DNA of 8,085 nucleotides, from NCBI GenBank assembly GCA_018065815.1, contig JAGHSP010000257.1, positions 1 through 8,085 of the forward strand. Reading direction: 5' to 3'. The notes under the pieces are model-generated. The model was not told the origin of the DNA, searched no databases, and was given only the letters and a program-made list of their open reading frames with translations. Below, one piece after another: positions 1 to 5,400 of the stretch; within the stretch, counting starts at the first letter, position 1, and every line of letters begins with the position of its first letter. Position numbers and translations under genes: made by a program. Origin of the DNA: Candidatus Sodaliphilus limicaballi (GTDB lineage: Bacteria; Bacteroidota; Bacteroidia; Bacteroidales; Muribaculaceae).

Positions 1-70
1 ATACTACAATAGATTTTTATCCGCGCGGGGATCTCACATGATTTTGTAATGAGAGGCTGAAAGCCGACAC

Positions 71-331
71 GCAGAACGCAGTTCTGCACATAACCCTGCC
101 CTGCCTTCGCTTGCGCTCAGTTAGGGCAGGGTAAACGCGATACACTGTACCGCGGTTGAAGACCGCAACCTCGATACGTGCAAGGTTCGCACAGTGCGAC
201 CCCTTCGAGGTCGGTTTTTGGGGGGCGTATTCCTTTCCGGCGGCCTGCGGCCATCGGTTACGATGCAATGTGACGACTCCGTCGTCAAGACGCTATCTGT
301 GATGTAATTCCATTTTGCTTGCAGAGCAAGC
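71..331. repeat. Cluster of short perfect hairpins
   Basis: Read directly from the sequence, these inverted repeats follow one another: GCAGAAC-gca-GTTCTGC at 71-87 (7-bp stem, 3-nt loop); ACCCTGCCCT at 93-102 pairing with AGGGCAGGGT at 123-132 (10 bp, 20-nt loop); GCGGT/ACCGC at 152-166; CGACC/GGTCG at 197-213, followed by five T at 215-219; GGCC-tgc-GGCC at 244-254 within a GC-rich patch (its second arm is the ggcc ending at 252); TGACGAC-tcc-GTCGTCA at 271-287 (7 bp, 3-nt loop); and GCTTGC-aga-GCAAGC at 317-331. Several share a triplet loop. The cluster could be a structured RNA, a dispersed palindromic repeat or the remnant of a small mobile element. The sequence alone does not decide which, and I recognise no named RNA family. 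Confidence 0.5.
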
Positions 332-411
332 TATTTTCTAAGCGAAGCATAAAAATCAGAATAAAAATATTTTCTTTTTTACCGGACAACAATAATTTTC
401 AATGAAAAAAA

Positions 412-479
412 ATCAGTGAGATCAGTGAGATCCGCGCTGTGAGTTCCATTGGTGAATAGTTACTGTCGGTAGTGTCGGT
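412..479. repeat. Two 9-nt tandem duplications
   Basis: ATCAGTGAG occurs twice head to tail at 412-420 and 421-429, followed by a partial ATC. A second pair with the same 9-nt period is TGTCGGT at 464-470 and 473-479. Both lie in AT-rich non-coding DNA. They look like slippage-type microduplications. The same period recurs after dtd. Confidence 0.6.
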
Positions 480-514
480 TTGAATGATTTCGCCGAAGTT
501 TTCCAGCGAGCACC

Positions 515-540
515 GCACAGCACTTGTGAGGTGCTTGTGC
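515..540. repeat. Hairpin with one bulged base
   Basis: GCACAGCAC (515-523) can pair with GTGCTTGTGC (531-540), giving nine base pairs with one bulged T and a 7-nt loop. It is not followed by a convincing T-tract, so I do not call it a terminator. Its role is unknown. Confidence 0.4.
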
Positions 541-583
541 TTTCTTGTGTGAAGTTGTTGTCAGTCAAATATATCATTATCTT

Positions 584-633
584 TTTTGATTTTTTCCAAA
601 CAAATAATTCTGCGATTTTTGATATTTTCCAAA
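584..633. repeat. 17-nt direct repeat, 33 nt apart
   Basis: TTTTGATTTTTTCCAAA (584-600) is repeated as TTTTGATATTTTCCAAA (617-633) with one difference, and the copies are offset by 33 nt. The pair lies just beyond the SPFH terminator. It is AT-rich, so chance contributes, but the shared GAT...TTTTCCAAA part is specific. It could be a pair of protein binding sites or a simple duplication. Confidence 0.45.
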
Positions 634-634
634 G

Positions 635-659
635 AAAAAGGAGGCCGAAGCCTCCTTTT
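635..659 (-). terminator. Intrinsic terminator of the nfeD-SPFH operon
   Basis: Reading the minus strand, AAAAGGAGGC pairs perfectly with GCCTCCTTTT around a TTCG tetraloop (stem arms 650-659 and 636-645), and the T-run continues at 635. The stem is 10 bp, with a GC-rich core next to the loop and a U-rich 3' side, the standard form of a Rho-independent terminator. It begins 33 nt after the SPFH stop codon. The stem is A-rich at its base, so it might also act weakly on plus-strand transcripts. Confidence 0.85.
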
Positions 660-667
660 GGGGTTGC

Positions 668-681
668 GAAATCGCGATTTC
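668..681. promoter_or_regulatory. 14-bp perfect palindrome
   Basis: GAAATCGCGATTTC is self-complementary with no spacer. It sits between the SPFH stop codon and its terminator and overlaps the left half of a parS-like site at 676-691. A perfect spacerless 14-bp palindrome is typical of a dimeric DNA-binding protein site. It is not the Noc consensus I know (ATTTCCCGGGAAAT). The bound factor, if any, is unknown. Confidence 0.4.
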
Positions 682-691
682 ACGTGGAACA
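676..691. promoter_or_regulatory. parS-like site A (3 mismatches)
   Basis: GATTTCACGTGGAACA matches the ParB centromere consensus TGTTTCACGTGAAACA at 13 of 16 positions. The differences are at positions 1, 2 and 12, and the central CACGTG is intact. A GTGGAAC right arm is, as I recall, a tolerated parS variant. The site starts inside the 14-bp palindrome and ends 2 nt from the SPFH stop codon, outside any coding sequence. It is the weakest of the three candidates in the window and gains weight mainly from the other two. Confidence 0.4.
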
Positions 692-692
692 A

Positions 693-1646
693 TTAGCTCT
701 CTTTGAAGAGGTCTTTGATGCCGCCTATCGAGCCCATGAGGTTTGTTGCCTCGTAGGGCATGTAAACGGTCTTGGTCTTGTCGCCGCTTGCCACTTCCTG
801 GAGCATGTCGATGTACTTCTGTGCAATCAGGTAGTTAGCGGGGTTGGTTGAGCGTCCAACTGCTTCGGTGATCTTGTCGATGGCGATTGCCTCGGCCTCG
901 GCACGGCGAATGCGTGCTTGTGCTTCACCCTCGGCACGCAGGATCTCGGTCTGCTTGTCGGCCTCTGCCTGGTTGATGCGGGCTGTCTTTTGACCCTCCG
1001 ACTGGAGGATTGCAGCAGCCTTCTGACCCTCGCTGGTGAGGATGGTTGCACGCTTGTTGCGCTCGGCCTGCATCTGCTTCTCCATTGCCTGGAGTACGCT
1101 CTGCGGAGGTGTAATATCTTGTAACTCAACACGGTTTACCTTGATGCCCCATTTATTGGTTGCGTCATCGAGCACTGCGCGCAGCTTGGTGTTGATAGTG
1201 TCGCGTGAGGTGAGGGTCTCGTCGAGTTCGAGCTCGCCGATGATGTTACGCAGTGTGGTCTGGGTGAGTTTCTCGATAGCGTTGGGCAGGTTGTTGATTT
1301 CATACACGGCCTTGAACGGGTCAACGATTTGGAAGTAGAGCAGGGCGTTGATTTGTGTCTGCACGTTGTCTTTGGTGATCACGTTCTGCTTGTCGAAGTC
1401 ATATACTTGCTCGCGCAGGTCGATAGAGTTGGTGTAGTGATAGCGTCCGTTGGTCATTGTGATCATTGTCTTCGCGCGATCAACGAAGGGGATTATCACG
1501 TTGATGCCGGGCTTGAGTGTTGCGTGGTATTTACCCAGGCGTTCTACGATCTTGGTCTCGGATTGAGCGATGATGACAAGGCTCTTTTTCACGAGAACCA
1601 GCACCAGGAGTATGATTACTCCAAGAATGATAAATGTTGCTTCCAT
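693..1646 (-). CDS. SPFH/stomatin-prohibitin family membrane protein (QmcA-like)
   Basis: A 317-residue band-7/SPFH protein resembling Escherichia coli QmcA and bacterial paraslipins. Members form large membrane-anchored oligomers that organise membrane microdomains and often modulate membrane proteases. The exact role here is unknown. Residues 4-20 form one hydrophobic N-terminal membrane segment. The SPFH domain follows (about 22-190), with RLGKYHATLKPGINVIIPFVD-type sequence at 36-56 (RLGKY, LKPG, PFVDR visible) and NKWGIKVNRVELQDITPP at 164-181. A long Ala/Glu/Arg-rich helix (about 187-255) contains a repeated SEGQK at 205-209 and 216-220, as expected for the coiled-coil part. The C-terminal MGSIGGIKDL (304-313) parallels the QmcA end. 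The ATG at 1646 places the membrane segment at the N-terminus, and no Shine-Dalgarno is seen. It lies 42 nt downstream of the nfeD-like gene and ends in a terminator. Confidence 0.93.
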   Translation of the reverse strand: MEATFIILGVIILLVLVLVKKSLVIIAQSETKIVERLGKYHATLKPGINVIIPFVDRAKTMITMTNGRYHYTNSIDLREQVYDFDKQNVITKDNVQTQINALLYFQIVDPFKAVYEINNLPNAIEKLTQTTLRNIIGELELDETLTSRDTINTKLRAVLDDATNKWGIKVNRVELQDITPPQSVLQAMEKQMQAERNKRATILTSEGQKAAAILQSEGQKTARINQAEADKQTEILRAEGEAQARIRRAEAEAIAIDKITEAVGRSTNPANYLIAQKYIDMLQEVASGDKTKTVYMPYEATNLMGSIGGIKDLFKES

Positions 1647-1688
1647 AATAATTAAAATAGATAGAGGGTTATTGTATATTCTTTGTTT

Positions 1689-2132
1689 TTATTTTCTCTT
1701 TACTGTGATGATGATGCTGTCGATGCTCACCACTTCTACTAGTGTTCCTTTTTCGATAGCAAGGCCATCGGTTGACAGTGCTTTCCAGTCGTCGCCGTCG
1801 ATAGCCACTCGGCCGTGGCCGTTTTCCTCGATGGTTTCACTCACTCGACCGGTACGGCCAATGATTGCGTCGGCGTTGCTTGCACGATCTTCGGTTTTGT
1901 GCAGGTATTTCAATGCGACGGGTCGCACGAAGAACAAGCATGCCAGTGAGAGGATGGCGAAGACAATCACCTGGACGGTGAACGAGGTGAAGGGTGAAAC
2001 GCACGCAACGAAAAATGCAGCGATGGAAAAACACATGATGAAGAAGTCGCCCGAGAAAAGTTCGAGGATGAGACACAACAGGCACACGAGTGCCCACAGT
2101 TGCCACATGTTGGAAAGGAAGTAGTCGATCAT
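1689..2132 (-). CDS. NfeD-like membrane protein with C-terminal OB-fold domain
   Basis: A 147-residue protein of the short NfeD class (YbbJ/NfeD1b-like, without the ClpP-type serine protease domain). These proteins are established genomic partners of stomatin/SPFH proteins and are thought to assist their assembly or stability in the membrane. Hydrophobic segments lie at about residues 10-28, 30-46 and 52-71. The soluble C-terminal part (about 88-145) has the NfeD OB-fold pattern, including IGRTGRVSETI (91-101) and GHGRVAIDGDDWKALS (105-120). I chose the ATG at 2132. The frame is open to an ATG at 2198, but that would add 22 polar residues before the first membrane segment and looks unlikely. 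It is the first gene of a two-gene operon with the downstream SPFH gene, the usual pairing. Confidence 0.87.
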   Translation of the reverse strand: MIDYFLSNMWQLWALVCLLCLILELFSGDFFIMCFSIAAFFVACVSPFTSFTVQVIVFAILSLACLFFVRPVALKYLHKTEDRASNADAIIGRTGRVSETIEENGHGRVAIDGDDWKALSTDGLAIEKGTLVEVVSIDSIIITVKRK

Positions 2133-2414
2133 AGCTGTATGTTTTTTTGAATTTCTAAAATTAGTGTTTTTCTCTTGAATGTGCAAAATCTGTGCCATAA
2201 TTCGTGCAAAATTTACGTATAATGGTGCGGTTTGTGTCCAAATATTTAATTCTCAAGCAATGAAATACGGCCTAAACGATTGTTTTTCAGGCAAAAATGG
2301 CTTTTTGAAAAATCGTGCTTTTTTTATCAGAAAAATGAATTTTAAAAGTTTTTTGCTGTGAATGTGGAAAATCAAGCGAAAATCACTAACTTTGTATTTC
2401 ATTGATTGGAAACG
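2133..2414. promoter_or_regulatory. Divergent intergenic region between nfeD-like gene and ybeY
   Basis: This AT-rich 282-nt region must carry promoters for both directions. A plus-strand -7 element is visible near its right end and is listed separately. On the minus strand the best candidate is TAAATTTTG (2215-2207), which has one extra base compared with TAnnTTTG, with a TTTG at 2242-2239. The spacing of about 23 nt is longer than usual, so I consider it doubtful. GTGCAAAAT occurs twice as a direct repeat (2181-2189 and 2204-2212), placed where a regulator of the nfeD operon could bind. A short CAAAAA/TTTTTG stem lies at 2292-2307. A 60-codon plus-strand frame (2179-2361) has no recognisable features and I do not call it a gene. 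Confidence 0.5.
2363..2394 (+). promoter_or_regulatory. Bacteroidetes-type promoter for ybeY-mnmG
   Basis: TAACTTTG at 2387-2394 matches the Bacteroidetes sigma-ABfr -7 consensus TAnnTTTG exactly. About 20 nt upstream, TGTGG (2363-2367) is only a weak version of the -33 TTTG box. Transcription would start near 2400, giving a leader of roughly 15 nt before the ybeY ATG at 2415. The -7 match and its location are good. The poor -33 keeps confidence moderate. Confidence 0.5.
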
Positions 2415-2849
2415 ATGGTTGAAATAAATTTTATGACTCAAAATGTGCCCATGCCGGCACTTGACCTTGAACTGACCCGGAGATGGTTGGTCGAGGTGGC
2501 CCGTTGCCATGATAGGGTGGTGGGGCGATTGTTTTATGTCTTCTGTGATGACGAGTACATCCTGGAGACTAATCGCAAATTTCTCAACCATGACTACTTC
2601 ACCGACATCATCACGTTTGACTACACCAATCGCCGCCGCGTGTCGGGCGACATGGTTATCAGCCTCGACACCGTGAGGACCAATGCCGAGCTTTTCGGGC
2701 GTAGCTATGACGAGGAACTGCGTCGCGTGGTAGTGCACGGTGTGCTGCACCTGTGTGGCATCAATGACAAGGGACCCGGAGAGCGTGAAATCATGGAAAT
2801 GCATGAGAATGAAGCTCTTAAATTGCTTGATGAACTCAATAATAATTGA
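2415..2849 (+). CDS. ybeY: rRNA maturation factor / endoribonuclease YbeY
   Basis: A 144-residue YbeY (UPF0054) protein, a metal-dependent endoribonuclease involved in 16S rRNA 3'-end maturation and ribosome quality control. The core is visible as TDIITFDY (63-70), SGD (77-79), ISLDTVRTNAE (82-92) and the metal-site helix HGVLHLCGIND (108-118). The family motif is HGxxHLxGxDH. Here the first two His are H108 and H112, but the third position is Asp118. I recall non-His residues there in other Bacteroidetes (GINDKG, GYKDK), so this is probably a lineage trait rather than a defect. I chose the ATG at 2415, which matches the N-terminal length of Bacteroides homologues as I remember them. An in-frame TTG at 2406 and an ATG at 2433 are less likely. 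mnmG starts 2 nt after the stop, so the two are cotranscribed. No Shine-Dalgarno is visible. Confidence 0.93.
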   Translation: MVEINFMTQNVPMPALDLELTRRWLVEVARCHDRVVGRLFYVFCDDEYILETNRKFLNHDYFTDIITFDYTNRRRVSGDMVISLDTVRTNAELFGRSYDEELRRVVVHGVLHLCGINDKGPGEREIMEMHENEALKLLDELNNN

Positions 2850-2851
2850 TC

Positions 2852-4729
2852 ATGAGACTTGACTATGATGTGATAGTGATAGGTGCTGGTCATGCTGGTT
2901 GCGAGGCAGCAAGTGCTGCTGCGCGGCTCGGTTCACGCACTTTGCTCATTACTATGGATATGAACAAAATTGCCCAGATGAGTTGCAATCCTGCCGTTGG
3001 CGGAATTGCCAAAGGGCAGATAGTCAGGGAGATAGATGCGTTGGGAGGTCAAATGGGCATTGTTACCGACCGCAGCAGCATCCAGTTCAGGATGCTCAAC
3101 CGCAGCAAGGGTCCGGCAATGTGGAGCCCTCGCGCTCAATGCGACCGCATGAAGTTTTCGGCCGAGTGGCGCGAGATATTGGAGAATACTCCTAATCTAT
3201 ATATGTGGCAAGACTCGGTCACTTCGCTCAAGATTGAGGGTGGGGTAGTGCAGGGTGTTGTCACTGCCATGGGTGTTGAATTTGATGCGAAATGCGTTGT
3301 GCTCACTGCTGGCACGTTCTTGAACGGACTCATGCACGTGGGCCGTGTGCAGCAGCGTGGAGGGCGCGTTTCGGAGCCCGCATCGCACGGAATAACTGAG
3401 CAATTATCGGCACTAGGCTTTGTCACCGACCGCATGAAGACGGGTACGCCTGTACGCCTTGACGAGCGTTCAATCGACTTCACTCACGCCGAGGTGCAGC
3501 ATGGCGACACCGATTTTCACCATTTCTCTTACCTTCCTGGCGTGAGATCAGAGCTCAAACAGCGCCCTTGCTACATCGTTTACACCAACGAGAAAGTGCA
3601 CGAAGTGCTGCGAGAAGGTTTGCCGGAATCTCCTCTCTATAACGGTCAAATCCAAAGTATTGGGCCTCGTTATTGCCCTAGTATTGAGACGAAAATCGTT
3701 ACTTTTGCCGACAAAACCTCGCACCAGCTTTTCATTGAGCCAGAGGGCGAGACCACGCATGAGATGTATCTCAACGGTTTCTCGTCGTCGCTGCCGTGGC
3801 GCATACAGTTTGAAGCGCTGTCGCATATCCCTGCTTTCAGGGAAGTGCAGGCTTATAGGCCCGGTTACGCCATAGAATATGACTTCTTCGATCCTACGCA
3901 GCTCACTCACACGCTTGAGACAAAACACGTGAAAAACCTGTTTTTTGCTGGTCAGGTTAACGGTACCACCGGATATGAAGAAGCGGCCGGCCAGGGGTTG
4001 ATTGCGGGTATTAACGCACATCAGAATGCGAGTGGGGGAGAGGCGTTCACCCTTGCCCGTAACGAGGCTTACATAGGCGTTTTGATTGATGATTTGGTGA
4101 CAAAAGGTGTTGACGAGCCTTATCGCATGTTCACTTCTCGTGCCGAGCATCGCATCTTGTTGCGCCAGGACGACGCCGACATGCGACTCACCGAGCGAAG
4201 TTACCGCGTTGGGTTAGCCACGCAAGAACGCTATGACTTGATGTGCCGCAAGCGTGATTCTATCGAGGAAATCATTGCATTTGCGCGAGATTACTCGGTA
4301 AAATCGTCGATTATCAATCCGGAGTTTGAAAAACTCGGTCTTGCGCCGCTCAAACAGGGCGCAAAGTTATATGATTTGATACTGCGTCCGCAGCTTAATA
4401 TACTGTTGCTTGCTGAACTGATTCCTGATTTGAACGCTAAAATTCAGGCATTGGGAGATGATTTAAGGGATGAAGTTGTGGAGGCTGCCGAGATAAAGGT
4501 GAAATATAACGGGTATATCGCCCGTGAGCAAATGATAGCCGAAAAGTTAAATCGACTTGAATCGGTAAAGATAAAAGGCAAGTTTGACTATTCCAAGATA
4601 CTCCAGATCTCGACCGAGGGCCGCCAAAAACTTGAACGCATTAACCCCGAAACAGTGGGCCAAGCGTCGAGAATACCGGGTATTTCTCCAAGCGACATCA
4701 ATATATTGTTGCTATTATTAGGAAGATAA
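2852..4729 (+). CDS. mnmG: tRNA uridine-5-carboxymethylaminomethyl modification enzyme MnmG (GidA)
   Basis: A 625-residue FAD protein, the usual full length. With MnmE it installs the carboxymethylaminomethyl group on C5 of wobble uridine U34 in tRNAs reading split codon boxes, using FAD, NADH, methylene-tetrahydrofolate and glycine. It is cytosolic. The N-terminal FAD-binding Rossmann motif GAGHAG is at 11-16. The conserved SCNPAVGGIAKGQIVREID run covers 44-62. The two family signatures are GPRYCPSIETK (271-281) and AGQVNGTTGYEEAAGQG (366-382). The conserved cysteines are C45 and C275. The C-terminal helical domain ends with RIPGISPSDINILLLLLGR-type sequence, as in Bacteroides. I chose the ATG at 2852; a TTG at 2846 would overlap the ybeY stop and gives only two extra residues. 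MnmE is not encoded in the window. Confidence 0.98.
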   Translation: MRLDYDVIVIGAGHAGCEAASAAARLGSRTLLITMDMNKIAQMSCNPAVGGIAKGQIVREIDALGGQMGIVTDRSSIQFRMLNRSKGPAMWSPRAQCDRMKFSAEWREILENTPNLYMWQDSVTSLKIEGGVVQGVVTAMGVEFDAKCVVLTAGTFLNGLMHVGRVQQRGGRVSEPASHGITEQLSALGFVTDRMKTGTPVRLDERSIDFTHAEVQHGDTDFHHFSYLPGVRSELKQRPCYIVYTNEKVHEVLREGLPESPLYNGQIQSIGPRYCPSIETKIVTFADKTSHQLFIEPEGETTHEMYLNGFSSSLPWRIQFEALSHIPAFREVQAYRPGYAIEYDFFDPTQLTHTLETKHVKNLFFAGQVNGTTGYEEAAGQGLIAGINAHQNASGGEAFTLARNEAYIGVLIDDLVTKGVDEPYRMFTSRAEHRILLRQDDADMRLTERSYRVGLATQERYDLMCRKRDSIEEIIAFARDYSVKSSIINPEFEKLGLAPLKQGAKLYDLILRPQLNILLLAELIPDLNAKIQALGDDLRDEVVEAAEIKVKYNGYIAREQMIAEKLNRLESVKIKGKFDYSKILQISTEGRQKLERINPETVGQASRIPGISPSDINILLLLLGR

Positions 4730-4737
4730 GTGATAAT

Positions 4738-4753
4738 TGTTTCATGTGGAACA
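4738..4753. promoter_or_regulatory. parS-like site B (2 mismatches)
   Basis: TGTTTCATGTGGAACA matches parS (TGTTTCACGTGAAACA) at 14 of 16 positions. The differences are C8 to T and A12 to G; the second also occurs in site A. It fills the 39-nt gap between the mnmG stop codon and the apt start, where no codon constraint explains it. It is the sequence that, if read as coding from the GTG at 4730, would add a false N-terminus to apt. It may be a ParB nucleation site or, less likely, an operator. Confidence 0.5.
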
Positions 4754-4768
4754 TTAAAGAATTATATT

Positions 4769-5302
4769 ATGGACAAAGTGAAAATTGAGAAAGTGAAAAG
4801 CATTGTACGCAACGTTCCTGATTTCCCTATCAAGGGTATTCAGTTTAAGGACTTGACCACTGCGTTTAAGGACCCCGAGGCGTTGCGTGTCATTTGTGAC
4901 GAGACCTATGAGCTGTACAAGGACAAAGGTATCACAAAGGTTGTAGGTATCGAGTCGCGCGGTTTTATCATCGGAGCTGCGCTTGCAGTGAGACTTGGCG
5001 CTGGTTTTGTTCCCATCCGCAAGCCCGGCAAGTTGCCTGCCGACACTATCTCGGTTGACTTCCGTAAGGAGTATGGCACCGACACTATCGAGATTCACAA
5101 GGACGCGATTGAGCCCGGCGACGTGGTTCTTATCCACGACGATCTGCTCGCTACCGGAGGCACTATGCTTGGCGCGCTTGAACTTGTTCAGCAGATGAAT
5201 CCCTCGAAGGTGCACGTCAACTTCATTATTGGTCTTTCAGACCTTGGCGGCCGCGACCTTTTCCCCAAGGAAGTTGAGCTTACCACTTTGTTTGACTTTT
5301 AA
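4769..5302 (+). CDS. apt: Adenine phosphoribosyltransferase
   Basis: A 177-residue type I phosphoribosyltransferase that salvages adenine by joining it to PRPP, giving AMP and pyrophosphate in the cytosol. Visible motifs in order are PDFPIKGIQFKD (17-28, substrate-side loop), GIESRGFIIGAALA (60-73), RKPGKLP (84-90, flexible catalytic loop) and the 13-residue PRPP-binding signature VLIHDDLLATGGT (120-132) with the acidic pair D124-D125. Length is typical for Apt. I chose the ATG at 4769. The frame extends to a GTG at 4730, but that would encode 13 unrelated residues translated from a parS-like sequence, and the ATG start gives the normal N-terminus. It follows mnmG by 39 nt on the same strand, so readthrough is likely, and a strong terminator lies 17 nt after its stop codon. 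Confidence 0.97.
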   Translation: MDKVKIEKVKSIVRNVPDFPIKGIQFKDLTTAFKDPEALRVICDETYELYKDKGITKVVGIESRGFIIGAALAVRLGAGFVPIRKPGKLPADTISVDFRKEYGTDTIEIHKDAIEPGDVVLIHDDLLATGGTMLGALELVQQMNPSKVHVNFIIGLSDLGGRDLFPKEVELTTLFDF

Positions 5303-5319
5303 ATTATACCATCAATATC

Positions 5320-5352
5320 AGGCGTGGGTGCCAACGGCATCTGCGCCTTTTT
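5320..5352 (+). terminator. Intrinsic terminator after apt
   Basis: AGGCG (5320-5324) pairs with CGCCT (5344-5348), continuing through two G-U wobbles into GGTGCC (5327-5332) pairing with GGCATC (5336-5341, one G-U). This gives 13 pairs closed by an AAC triloop. T5348-T5352 form the U-tract. It separates the ybeY-mnmG-apt unit from uvrC-dtd, implying a separate promoter for uvrC. Confidence 0.87.
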
Positions 5353-5355
5353 GCT

Positions 5356-5392
5356 ATATCTAGAATTTTTAGAAATCTAGAATATCTAGATT
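5356..5392. promoter_or_regulatory. Triple TCTAGA motif with inverted repeat upstream of uvrC
   Basis: TCTAGA occurs three times in 32 bp (5359-5364, 5376-5381, 5385-5390). The last two form a wider inverted repeat, AATCTAGA-ata-TCTAGATT (5374-5392), ending 8 nt before the uvrC ATG. The region also repeats TAGAA three times. It has the form of an operator, and the position would allow control of uvrC transcription or translation. No TAnnTTTG box is visible between the apt terminator and uvrC, so the uvrC promoter itself is not identified. The regulator is unknown. Confidence 0.4.
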
Positions 5393-5400
5393 CCAATCCT

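Larger units (their letters stand above)
1..692. other. Non-coding flank with hairpins and short repeats
   Basis: I see no credible gene in this stretch. It is open on the minus strand across 17-268 (83 codons), but that reading frame runs through a series of hairpins, has no recognisable domain and is rich in Arg and Cys, so I treat it as spurious. No tRNA or rRNA is recognisable. The first 350 nt hold several short perfect inverted repeats. Positions 412-480 hold two 9-nt tandem duplications, 515-540 a stem with one bulge, and 584-633 a direct repeat. The right edge (630-692) belongs to the 3' end of the SPFH gene: its terminator, a 14-bp palindrome and a parS-like site. The function of 1-580 is unknown. 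Confidence 0.6.

Noticed and set aside
197..219. Terminator-like CGACC/GGTCG stem followed by five T
   Set aside because: The stem is only 5 bp with a 7-nt loop, no gene lies upstream in the window, and it sits inside the hairpin cluster; kept only as part of that cluster.
17..268. 83-codon minus-strand reading frame
   Set aside because: It overlaps a cluster of perfect hairpins, has an unusual Arg/Cys-rich composition and no recognisable domain; more likely an artefact of structured non-coding DNA.
693..1655. Long plus-strand frames opposite the SPFH gene
   Set aside because: They are antisense shadows of a well-recognised coding sequence and have no family features.
2133..2198. N-terminal extension of the NfeD-like protein to the ATG at 2198
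   Set aside because: It would add 22 polar residues before the first membrane segment, not expected for the family; the ATG at 2132 fits better.
2179..2361. 60-codon plus-strand frame in the divergent intergenic region
   Set aside because: It covers the region that must hold the nfeD operon promoter, has no domain or membrane pattern and no matching promoter.
3920..3940. CACGTGAAA half-match to parS inside mnmG
   Set aside because: Only the centre and right arm match; the left arm is A-rich, giving too many mismatches.
5130..5138. DnaA-box-like TTATCCACG in apt, and TTATCCAGA at 7762-7770
   Set aside because: Each has one mismatch to TTATNCACA, they are isolated and 2.6 kb apart, and one is in coding sequence; no box cluster or unwinding element supports an origin here.
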